DNA from: Sphingomonas vulcanisoli
GTDB lineage: Bacteria > Pseudomonadota > Alphaproteobacteria > Sphingomonadales > Sphingomonadaceae
Assembly: GCF_011761305.1 (NCBI RefSeq)
Contig: NZ_JAAOZC010000001.1
Coordinates: forward strand, 682,001 to 746,000
Direction: 5' to 3'
DNA length: 64,000 bases
Shown: positions 11,219 to 18,841 of the stretch, in pieces
Layout of the letters: every line of letters begins with the position of its first letter
How positions within the stretch are numbered: position 1 is the stretch's first letter
Notes under the pieces: generated by a model
Databases searched by the model: none
Told to the model about the DNA's origin: nothing
Seen by the model: the letters and a program-made list of their open reading frames with translations, nothing else
Position numbers and translations under genes: made by a program

Positions 11219-11695
11219 ATGCGCCTCTCCCCCTTCGCTCCCTCGCTGGCGGTGCTCACCGGTCTCGCCGCAGCGCCGACGATGGCCGCGACAGTGACCG
11301 TCACCATCCCGCGCCAATCGGTCGCCGAATATCAGAAGCCTTATGTCGCCGTGTATCTGGAGCCGACGGCGGGCGGCCCTGCGAAGACGGTGGCGCTCTG
11401 GTATGCAATGAACAAGCCGGACGGCGATCATGGCACCAAATGGCTCAACGAGGTGCGCGCCTGGTGGCGCAAGGGCGGCCGCAGCCTCTCGCTGCCCGCC
11501 GACGGCATTTCGGGCGCGACGCGCGCGCCGGGCACCTACAGCATCCCCTTGCCCGCCGATGCGCTCTCCGGTGCCTATAAGCTGACAATCGAGGCGGCGC
11601 GCGAGCATGGTGGGCGCGAATTCGTCACCATCGCCGCCAAGGCGGGCGCGTCCGGGAGCGGCAAGACAGAGCTCGGCGCGGTCGCGGTCCGCTGA
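11219..11695 (+). CDS. DUF2271 exported protein
   Basis: This 158-residue protein has a signal peptide (cleavage near TMAATVTV) and a beta-rich body typical of DUF2271. Landmarks are YQKPYVAVYLEP near the start, LWYAMNKPDGDHGTKWLNEV in the middle and DGISGATRAPGTYSIPLPAD towards the C-terminus. Function is not established for the family. It usually sits beside PepSY, DUF4198 and ApbE genes, as here, which suggests a periplasmic role in a flavin or metal redox pathway. It starts 10 bases after the PepSY gene and ends 14 bases before the next gene. Confidence 0.8.
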   Translation: MRLSPFAPSLAVLTGLAAAPTMAATVTVTIPRQSVAEYQKPYVAVYLEPTAGGPAKTVALWYAMNKPDGDHGTKWLNEVRAWWRKGGRSLSLPADGISGATRAPGTYSIPLPADALSGAYKLTIEAAREHGGREFVTIAAKAGASGSGKTELGAVAVR

Positions 11696-11709
11696 ACCGG
11701 AGAGACAAG

Positions 11710-12615
11710 ATGAAGCTCAAGATCCTGCTGGCGCTTTCGATCGCCACCCTCGCCGCTTCTTCTGCGCTGGCCGATCATGCCTTCCTGATGCCGTCCTTCT
11801 CCAATTTCTCGGGCGTGCAGAGCGTGGTGCAGATCGATGCGGCGCAGGCGGACAATATCTTCCAGTTCGATCATCGCCCGATCCAGCTCGATCAGATCAA
11901 GGTCTATCGCCCCGATGGCAGCGAGGCGGAGAAGCCGCAGGGCAGCACCAGCCGCTTCCGCTCCACCTTCGATCTCAAGCTGGATGCGCCGGGCACGTGG
12001 AAGATCGCGGCGCTCAATGTGATGGTAAGCGGGACTGCGGTGATTGGCGGTGAAGAGCGGCGCGTGTCCTCCATGCGCTTCGGCCGGCGCCCCGGCGGGC
12101 CGGGTGGTCCGGCAATGCAGCGACCTGACGGCCCACCGCGTGCTCCCGGGGCGCCCGGCGAACCGCGCCGCCAGCCGCCGATCCTGCTCGCCGATCTGCC
12201 CGCCGACGCCACCGATCTCAAGCTCACCGAGATCGTCGGCCGCACCGAGGTGTTCGTCACGGTCAACGCACCGACGACGCAGGTGTTCGGCGGCGATCCG
12301 CGCGGGATCACGTTGCAGCCGATCACCCACCCCACCGATCTCGTCTCGAACGAGCCTGCCAAGTTCAAATTCCTGATCGATGGCCAGCCTGCGGCGAAGC
12401 TCAAGGTCACATTGATCGCCGGCGGACAACGCTTCCGCGATAGCGAGGCGGGGATCGACTTCACGACCGATGCGCAGGGCGTCGTGACGATCAAATGGCC
12501 GGCACCCGGCTACTATCTGCTCACCGCATCGGCCGAGGACAATAAGGCGGCGGAGAAGCGCGCCACGGTGCGACGGCTGAGCTACGGCGCCACGCTGGAA
12601 GTCGCGGCGCCCTGA
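11710..12615 (+). CDS. DUF4198 periplasmic protein (NikM-like fold)
   Basis: This 301-residue protein has a signal peptide ending SSALADHAFLMPS. The histidine right after cleavage is the typical N-terminus of DUF4198 proteins, which resemble the metal-uptake component CbiK/NikM. A central Gly/Pro/Arg-rich linker (about residues 120-155, RRPGGPGGPAMQRPDGPPR) separates two beta domains. The C-terminal domain resembles an Ig-like module (about 220-300). The family is associated with metal or cobalamin handling, but the substrate is unknown here. Its TGA stop overlaps a CTG codon that opens the ApbE reading frame. Confidence 0.75.
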   Translation: MKLKILLALSIATLAASSALADHAFLMPSFSNFSGVQSVVQIDAAQADNIFQFDHRPIQLDQIKVYRPDGSEAEKPQGSTSRFRSTFDLKLDAPGTWKIAALNVMVSGTAVIGGEERRVSSMRFGRRPGGPGGPAMQRPDGPPRAPGAPGEPRRQPPILLADLPADATDLKLTEIVGRTEVFVTVNAPTTQVFGGDPRGITLQPITHPTDLVSNEPAKFKFLIDGQPAAKLKVTLIAGGQRFRDSEAGIDFTTDAQGVVTIKWPAPGYYLLTASAEDNKAAEKRATVRRLSYGATLEVAAP

Positions 12616-12698
12616 CCGAGACGCGGATCGCCCTGCCCGCGCAGATCGAGCCGCGGGCGCCGCCGCGCGGGCCGATCGTCCGGCTCGGCGGCGAGACG

Positions 12699-13568
12699 AT
12701 GGGGACGGCGTGGTTGGCGGCCTATGTGGCGCCAGAGCTCGATCCCGAAGAGGTTCGCGCGCGGATCATCGGGCGGCTGGCGGCGTTCGTCGCCGAGTTG
12801 AGCCATTGGGAGCCGGTCTCCCTGCTCTCGCGCTTCAATGCGCTCCCTGCGGGCGAATGGATGGCGCTGCCCGCAGATTTCGCGGCGGTGATTGCGGCGG
12901 GGCTCGACATGGCCGCGCTAAGCAACGGCGCCTTTGATCCGACGATCGGGCGCGTGGTCGATCTGCTCGGCTTCGGGCCTTCTGGACTCCAAGCCCCGCC
13001 ATCACCGGAGGCTCTGACGGCGGCCCGCACCAACTCCGGATACCAGCGTCTGGCATTCGATCGCCAAGCGCGGCGCTTGCGCCAGCCGGGAGGCCTATCG
13101 CTCGACTTCTCGGGCATCGCCAAGGGCCATGCCGTCGATATGCTCGGCGATTTCCTCACCGCGCTCGGCGCGCGGGACTGGCTGGTGGAGATCGGCGGCG
13201 AACTTAAAGGCTCAGGAATGCGCCCCGATGCCGATCCCTGGTGGGTCGATTGCGAAGACCCGCCGGGCGCGACGCTGCCGCCGCTCCGCATCGCGCTCCA
13301 TGGTCTCGCCATCGCCACCTCGGGCGATTACCGGCGCGGCAGCCACACCATCGATCCCCGCAGCGGCGCACCCGCCGCGAACGACATTCACTCGGTAAGC
13401 GTGATCCACGCCAAGGCGATGCTGGCCGATGCGTGGGCGACCACGCTGACCGTGCTGGGCGTGGATGCGGGTCTGGCCCTAGCGGCTAAACATGGCATCG
13501 CGGCGCGCATCGTGGCGGCGGCGGAGGAGCATCTTACGCCCGCTTTTTTGGCGATGCTAACCGACTAA
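12699..13568 (+). CDS. apbE: FAD:protein FMN transferase (ApbE family)
   Basis: ApbE transfers FMN from FAD onto a threonine of exported redox proteins. Family marks are GETMGTAW at the beginning, SNGAFDPTIGRVVDLLGFGP, DFSGIAKGHAVDML, VEIGGELKGSG, the ATSGDYRR loop and the metal site AMLADAWATTL. The ATG at 12699 falls inside the conserved GETMGT motif, so translation probably begins upstream. The frame is open back to a CTG at 12612 that overlaps the DUF4198 stop (CTGA), giving MTETRIALPAQ and about 318 residues. No ATG, GTG or TTG exists in between. The coordinates given are the conservative ones. Confidence 0.85.
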   Translation: MGTAWLAAYVAPELDPEEVRARIIGRLAAFVAELSHWEPVSLLSRFNALPAGEWMALPADFAAVIAAGLDMAALSNGAFDPTIGRVVDLLGFGPSGLQAPPSPEALTAARTNSGYQRLAFDRQARRLRQPGGLSLDFSGIAKGHAVDMLGDFLTALGARDWLVEIGGELKGSGMRPDADPWWVDCEDPPGATLPPLRIALHGLAIATSGDYRRGSHTIDPRSGAPAANDIHSVSVIHAKAMLADAWATTLTVLGVDAGLALAAKHGIAARIVAAAEEHLTPAFLAMLTD

Positions 13569-13586
13569 GGACCGGCGTCCATAGAT

Positions 13587-13700
13587 CCTCCCCTGCAAGG
13601 GGAGGTGGCGCGCGTAGCGCGTCGGAGGGGTGTCGCGCCATCGTGAGGGTAACACCCCTCCGTCAGCCCTGCGGGCTGCCACCTCCCCTTCTAGGGGAGG
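13587..13700. repeat. Intergenic inverted repeat, family C copy 1
   Basis: Arms begin CCTCCCCTGCAAGGGGAGG and end CCTCCCCTTCTAGGGGAGG, each a small palindrome, enclosing GGAGGGGTGTC / ACACCCCTCCGTC as a nested inverted pair. It lies between convergent apbE and ettA. Related copies are at 33309, 34607 and 60406. Confidence 0.8.
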
Positions 13701-13705
13701 AATTT

Positions 13706-15385
13706 CTATCGCGTCAGCTTCTTATACGCACTCGCTCCCGGGCGATCCGCAGCGTCACCCAGCCTCCGCCGCTTGTCTTCCTCATAGCTTTCGAAATTGC
13801 CCTCAAACCATTCGACATGGCCGTCGCCCTCGAACGCCAGGATGTGCGTGGCGAGGCGATCGAGGAAGAAGCGATCGTGGCTGATCACCACCGCGCAGCC
13901 CGCGAAATTCTCGATCGCTTCCTCCAGCGCGCCCAAGGTCTCGACATCGAGATCGTTGGTCGGCTCGTCGAGCAGCAGCACGTTGCCGCCGCGCTTGAGC
14001 ATCTTGGCGATATTGACGCGGTTGCGCTCACCGCCCGAAAGCTTCCCGACGTTCTTCTGCTGGTCCTGCCCCTTGAAGTTGAACGCGCCGACATAGCCGC
14101 GCGTCGACATGTCCTGGCCGTTGACCTTCATATAATCGAGCCCGTCCGAGATTTCCTCCCAGACGTTCTTCTTGGGATCGAGGTGATCGCGGCTCTGATC
14201 GACATAGCCGAGATGGACGGTCGATCCCTTTTCGATCGTGCCGCTATCGGGCGTTTCCTGGCCGGTGATCATCTTGAACAAGGTCGATTTACCGGCGCCG
14301 TTCGGGCCGATCACGCCGACGATGCCGCCGGGGGGGAGCATGAAGGAGAGATCCTTGATCAGCTCCTTGTCGCCGAAGCTTTTGCACAGATTCTGGACCT
14401 CGATGACCTTGCCGCCGAGCCGTTCGGGCACCTGGATGACGATCTGCGCCTTGCCGATCACGCGGTTCTTCTGCTGTTCGACGAGCTGATCGAATTTGGC
14501 GATACGCGCCTTCGATTTGGTCTGGCGGGCCTTGGCGCCCTGTCGAATCCATTCCAGCTCATCCTTGATCGCCTTCTGGCGGCCGGATTCCTCGCGCTCC
14601 TCCTGCTCCATCCGCTTCGACTTCTTTTCGAGGTAGGTCGAATAATTGCCTTCGTAAGGAAAATACTTCCCGCGATCGATCTCGAGGATCCAGCCGACGA
14701 CATTGTCGAGGAAGTAGCGATCGTGGGTGATCATCAGCACCGCGCCGGCATATTCCTTGAGGTGATGCTCCAGCCACTGCACGCTTTCGGCATCGAGATG
14801 GTTGGTGGGCTCGTCGAGCAGGAGGATCGAGGGCTTCTGGATCAGCAGGCGGGTGAGCGCGATGCGGCGCTTTTCACCGCCTGAAAGCTTTTCCACCGGC
14901 CAGTCACCGGGCGGGCAGCTCAGCGCTTCCATTGCGATCTCGAGTTGATTGTCGAGCGTCCAGCCGTCGGCGGCGTCGATCTTCTCCTGAAGGACGCCCA
15001 TCTCCTCCATCAGCGCATCGAAATCGGTATCGTCTTGTGGATCGCCCATTTCGGCCGAGATGGCGTTGAAGCGATCGACCATGTCGGCCACCTCGCGCGC
15101 GCCATCCTTGACGTTTTCGAGCACAGTCTTGGAAGGGTCGAGCTGCGGCTCCTGCTCCAGATAGCCGACGGTGATGTTCTCGCCCGGCCACGCCTCGCCG
15201 GTGAACTCCTTGTCGACGCCCGCCATGATCTTCATCAGCGTCGATTTGCCGGCGCCATTGGGGCCGACGATGCCGATCTTGGCGCCCTGGTAGAATTGCA
15301 GATTGATGTTGCTCAACACCGGCTTGGGCGTGCCGGGGAAGGCTTTGGTCATATCCTTCATGACATAGGCATATTGCGCGGACAT
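13706..15385 (-). CDS. ettA: Energy-dependent translational throttle protein EttA (ABC-F)
   Basis: The 559-residue ABC-F protein has two ATPase domains and no membrane segments. Walker A motifs GPNGAGKST occur twice; signatures are LSGGEKRRIALTRLL and LSGGERNRVNIAKML; Walker B motifs are ILLLDEPTNHLD and VLLLDEPTNDLD. The linker between domains is the basic PtIM that reaches the peptidyl-transferase centre. EttA binds the ribosomal E site and gates early elongation by the ATP/ADP ratio. Start MSAQYAYVMKDMTK at 15385 matches EttA N-termini, so the longer upstream frame is rejected. Confidence 0.92.
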   Translation of the reverse strand: MSAQYAYVMKDMTKAFPGTPKPVLSNINLQFYQGAKIGIVGPNGAGKSTLMKIMAGVDKEFTGEAWPGENITVGYLEQEPQLDPSKTVLENVKDGAREVADMVDRFNAISAEMGDPQDDTDFDALMEEMGVLQEKIDAADGWTLDNQLEIAMEALSCPPGDWPVEKLSGGEKRRIALTRLLIQKPSILLLDEPTNHLDAESVQWLEHHLKEYAGAVLMITHDRYFLDNVVGWILEIDRGKYFPYEGNYSTYLEKKSKRMEQEEREESGRQKAIKDELEWIRQGAKARQTKSKARIAKFDQLVEQQKNRVIGKAQIVIQVPERLGGKVIEVQNLCKSFGDKELIKDLSFMLPPGGIVGVIGPNGAGKSTLFKMITGQETPDSGTIEKGSTVHLGYVDQSRDHLDPKKNVWEEISDGLDYMKVNGQDMSTRGYVGAFNFKGQDQQKNVGKLSGGERNRVNIAKMLKRGGNVLLLDEPTNDLDVETLGALEEAIENFAGCAVVISHDRFFLDRLATHILAFEGDGHVEWFEGNFESYEEDKRRRLGDAADRPGASAYKKLTR

Positions 15386-15489
15386 GGGGGTGCGGCTCCG
15401 GAGAATTCGAGGCTTTTGGATGTGGCGCGCCGATAGCTCGGCAGGCTGTGCTTGGCAAACAGTGGTGCGGCGTGGCACCTCTCCAACCC

Positions 15490-16836
15490 ATGACAAAAAT
15501 CGCTCTGCTGCTTTCCGCCGCCGCCCTTTCTTTCCCCGCCCTTGCAGCACCACCGCCGGAAGACGTTGGCTATGCGGTGCTCGAAGGGCTGACGACCGAG
15601 ATCGGCCCGCGCCTCGCCGCCACCGAAGCCGAGGCGCGGGCACGGGACTGGGCGGTCAAGCGGCTGAAGGCGCTGGGCTTCGCCAACGTCCATATCGAAA
15701 CCTACGACATGCCTTCGTGGGAGCGCGGCATCGGCACCGCTGAGGTGATCGCGCCCTATCCGCAGAAACTGGTGATCGCGGCGCTGGGCAACAGCGGATC
15801 GACCCCGCCCGGCGGCGTCACCGCCGAAGTGGTGGGCTTCCCCAGCATCGAGGCCTTGCAGGCCGCGCCCGAGAGCGCCGTGAAAGGCAAGATCGTGTTC
15901 GTCTGGCATCGCATGGCGGTGACGCAGGACGCCAGCTCTTATGAGGCCAACGTTCCGGTGCGCTACGCTACCGCCTCCATCGCATCGAAGAAGGGCGCGG
16001 TCGCCGCTTTGGTCCGCTCGATCGGCACCGATCACCACCGGGTGGCGCATACCGGCGTGCAGGCCTGGATTGACGGCGCGACACCGATCGCCGCCGCCGC
16101 GCTCTCGGTGCCCGATGCCGATCAGCTCGAACGCATGCTCGCGTTGGGCAAGCCGGTCACGCTGCATGTCGAGGTCACCGCGCACATGACCGGCACGCAC
16201 CAATCGGGCAACGTCATCGCCGAGGTGCCGGGCCGCGATCCCAAGGCGGGGATCGTGCTGATCGGCGGCCATCTCGATAGCTGGGATCTCGGCACGGGCG
16301 CGATCGACGATGGCGCGGGCGTGGCGATCACCACCGGCGCCGCCAAGGCGATGCTCGAAGGCCCCAGGCCGAAACACACGATCCGCCTCGTCTGGTTCGG
16401 CGCGGAGGAGCCGGGCGGCTTCGGTGGCAAGGCCTATGCCGCCGCGCACGGCAAGGAGAAGCACATCCTCGCCGCCGAATCAGATCTCGGCGCCGATCGC
16501 GTCTGGTCGTTTCGGCTGGCGCTGGCCGATCCCAAGGCGCCGATCATCACCGATCTCAGCCGCGCGCTGGCACCACTCGGCATCGGTTTTGCTGCCGGGC
16601 CGGCGTTCGGCGGCACCGATGTCGAACCAACCGGCGCGACCGGCGTGGTCTTGATGGATCTCGTACAGGATGCGACGCGCTATTTCGACATCCACCACAC
16701 CGCGGACGATACGCTCGACAAGATTGATCGCGCGCAGTTCGATCAGAATGTCGCGGCGTGGACCGCGATGCTCAAGGTCGTGACGAACAGCGATGCCGAT
16801 TTGACCCCCGCCCCCGGCCCGGCGCCGCACGAATGA
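15490..16836 (+). CDS. M28-family zinc aminopeptidase, exported
   Basis: This 448-residue protein has a signal peptide (MTKIALLLSAAALSFPALAA) and the M28 co-catalytic zinc site. The metal ligands are in GGHLDSWDLGTGAIDDGAG, the catalytic glutamate pair is in WFGAEEPGG, and later ligands are in GGTDVEPT and FDIHHTADDTLD. A PA-like insert (about residues 110-240) precedes the peptidase half. It probably trims peptides in the periplasm, like glutamate carboxypeptidase-type enzymes. The ATG at 15490 is chosen for the signal peptide. Its stop overlaps the next gene's ATG (ATGA). It is divergent from ettA. Confidence 0.85.
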   Translation: MTKIALLLSAAALSFPALAAPPPEDVGYAVLEGLTTEIGPRLAATEAEARARDWAVKRLKALGFANVHIETYDMPSWERGIGTAEVIAPYPQKLVIAALGNSGSTPPGGVTAEVVGFPSIEALQAAPESAVKGKIVFVWHRMAVTQDASSYEANVPVRYATASIASKKGAVAALVRSIGTDHHRVAHTGVQAWIDGATPIAAAALSVPDADQLERMLALGKPVTLHVEVTAHMTGTHQSGNVIAEVPGRDPKAGIVLIGGHLDSWDLGTGAIDDGAGVAITTGAAKAMLEGPRPKHTIRLVWFGAEEPGGFGGKAYAAAHGKEKHILAAESDLGADRVWSFRLALADPKAPIITDLSRALAPLGIGFAAGPAFGGTDVEPTGATGVVLMDLVQDATRYFDIHHTADDTLDKIDRAQFDQNVAAWTAMLKVVTNSDADLTPAPGPAPHE

Positions 16837-17258
16837 GGCTGGCCGCCCTCGCCCTGGCCTTGGCCGCACCGGCTCTCGCGCAGCCGGTGAGCCCCAATGC
16901 GGAGGTGCTGGCCGCCGCCCACGCCTTCGACGACGCGCAACTGCACGGCGACCGCGCTACGCTGGAACGGATGCTCGCCCCCGAATATCGCGTCGCCCAC
17001 GCCTCGGGCCGGATCGGCGATCGCCGCGAGTTCATCGAAGGCTTTGCCGCACCGGGCCACACGCTGGAGCCGTTCCAGATCGTCGAACCGCTCTTCCTGC
17101 GCGTCGCCCCCGATGTCGCGATCGTCGGCGGCGAGACGACCTTCAAGGGCACCGAGGGCGGCACCGCGTTCACCCAGCACTACCGCTATGCCGACACGCT
17201 GGTGAAACGCGATGGGCGGTGGCTGGTGATTTACACTCAAGTAACGCCGCTGCCGTGA
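16833..17258 (+). CDS. Exported SnoaL-like / DUF4440 protein
   Basis: The 141-residue protein has a short signal peptide (MRLAALALALAAPALAQP) and one NTF2-like domain of the DUF4440 type: a helix with AHAFDDAQLHGDRATLERMLAPEY, then strands ending DGRWLVIYTQVTPLP. Such domains bind small ligands or act as isomerase-like or accessory modules; no activity can be assigned. The start ATG overlaps the M28 peptidase stop, so the two are translationally coupled and may act together in the periplasm. Confidence 0.75.
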   Translation: MRLAALALALAAPALAQPVSPNAEVLAAAHAFDDAQLHGDRATLERMLAPEYRVAHASGRIGDRREFIEGFAAPGHTLEPFQIVEPLFLRVAPDVAIVGGETTFKGTEGGTAFTQHYRYADTLVKRDGRWLVIYTQVTPLP

Positions 17259-17262
17259 TTTG

Positions 17263-17413
17263 CTCCCCTCCCTGGAAGGGAGGGGCTGGGGCGGGTCGAC
17301 GCTCGCGCGCGTTCTCCAAGCCGACCCAAATACGATGCGCCCGCCCAAACACAGAAAGCAGCGGCGCCGCGGGTCGCCACCCACCCGCAACCCCTCCCTT
17401 TCAGGGAGGGGAG
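17263..17413. repeat. Intergenic inverted repeat, family D copy 1
   Basis: Arms CTCCCCTCCCTGGAAGGGAG and CCCTCCCTTTCAGGGAGGGG bound a 151-bp element; each arm is itself palindromic. It fills the gap between the convergent DUF4440 and GH130 genes and could end transcripts from both sides. A second copy is at 32358. Confidence 0.8.
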
Positions 17414-17418
17414 TAAGA

Positions 17419-18699
17419 TCAGTCCATCGCCTCGATCATCGACTTCACCGAGACGAAAGCGAACGCGACCGAGCTGTCCGCCACGCCGTAAGGCAGGAAC
17501 AGCAGATCATCGACCAGCATCCCCCCGCACGAATAGACCACGTTGGGCACATAGCCCTCACGATCCGCATCCATCGCAGCGAGCAGCGGCGATGAGGTGC
17601 GGCCGATCACTTTGCTCGGATCCTCCTTGTCGAGCAGCACCGCGCCGATCGAATATTTGCGCATCGCGCCGACGCCGTGGGTCAGCAGCAGCCAACCCTC
17701 GTCCAGCTCGATCGGCGATCCGCAATTGCCGAGCTGCACCATCTCCCAGGGATATTTAGGAGTCAGCAGCAGTTCGCCCTCGCCCCAATGATCGAGGCGA
17801 TCGGATTTGATGATGAAGACGTTCTCGCCATCCTGACGGCCGATCATGTAATAGAAGCCACCGATCTTGCGCGGGAACAGCGCCATGCCCTTGTTGCGCG
17901 CAGCCGAGCCCGCGATCGGCGCCAGCGTGAAGGCGCGGAAATCGAAGGTGCGCAGCATCTCGGAGCGGATCGTCGCGCCATTATAGGCGGTATAGCTGCC
18001 CAGCCATTCAAACGTCCCGTCGTCATGCTGGAAGCGGACGAGGCGGAGATCCTCCAGCCCCTTGCTCTGCGCCGCGGTCATCGGGAACAGCACCGTGCCC
18101 GAAAGCGAGCTATCGTGATGGCGGCGCACCCGAATCGCGCCATTGGCTTCCTCGGTCGCGCCATCGGCGGCGGTGGCGAATGGCGGCTCGGGCATCAGCT
18201 CCAGCACGGGGCCCGGGCCGATGATCCCCTCGCGGAAGGCGATTGAGGAGATATGTCCTTCACCCACCGCGCGCAGCGACATGGCGATGCGGACAGCGCC
18301 TTCGGACAGGCCCGATTGATCGGGATGCGGCACCACACTGGGGTTCATCAGCGCGGCGGCGGCATAGCTATATTCGTGACAGAAATAGGCGCCGATCAAC
18401 TGGCGCTTCACGTTGGAGATCTTGGCGCTTTCCAGCCCGAGCGCCTCGCGGATCGCATCGTAGCGCGTCAGGAAGACAGCGCGCGTCTGCCAGTGCCGCG
18501 CCTCGAAATCCCGGAGCACCAGCTCCAGCTCGATCTCGGCCGCTTCGTCATCGAGTGCGAGAACGGCATCGGCGATGCGACGGACGCGGCCCGGCATGCC
18601 GGGCACGGACGATGCCTCGATCGGAATGTGAAACGGACGAACCACGACACGTGCCGGATCGGCCTGCAACCGCAGCGCGGTGTGAATGATATCGAGCAA
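17419..18699 (-). CDS. Glycoside hydrolase family 130 protein (beta-mannoside phosphorylase-like)
   Basis: The 426-residue protein is a five-bladed propeller enzyme of the GH130 (DUF377) type. Typical segments are NPSVVPHPDQSGL, AMSLRAVGEGHISSIAFR, LGNCGSPIELDEGWLLLTHG and a C-terminal GYVPNVVYSCGG. Characterised members phosphorolyse beta-1,4 or beta-1,2 mannosides; the exact linkage here is unknown. The start is a TTG at 18699 (MLDIIHTAL) with only a weak G-rich stretch upstream, so the N-terminus is uncertain. It follows the two-domain GT4 gene by 142 bases on the same strand, a pairing seen in alphaproteobacteria that suggests synthesis and recycling of one glycan. Confidence 0.82.
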   Translation of the reverse strand: MLDIIHTALRLQADPARVVVRPFHIPIEASSVPGMPGRVRRIADAVLALDDEAAEIELELVLRDFEARHWQTRAVFLTRYDAIREALGLESAKISNVKRQLIGAYFCHEYSYAAAALMNPSVVPHPDQSGLSEGAVRIAMSLRAVGEGHISSIAFREGIIGPGPVLELMPEPPFATAADGATEEANGAIRVRRHHDSSLSGTVLFPMTAAQSKGLEDLRLVRFQHDDGTFEWLGSYTAYNGATIRSEMLRTFDFRAFTLAPIAGSAARNKGMALFPRKIGGFYYMIGRQDGENVFIIKSDRLDHWGEGELLLTPKYPWEMVQLGNCGSPIELDEGWLLLTHGVGAMRKYSIGAVLLDKEDPSKVIGRTSSPLLAAMDADREGYVPNVVYSCGGMLVDDLLFLPYGVADSSVAFAFVSVKSMIEAMD

Positions 18700-18841
18700 A
18701 TCTGCGCCCCCGGATACAGGCTTTGGTTTTGTGCGGGTTCCCCAACCGGCACAGGCTGTATCGCGGCTTAGTTAAGCTTTTAACCCCAAAAATTCAGGCA
18801 ATGCGCTTTTGCCTGCGCATCGATCGCACGTTGATGGCCGC

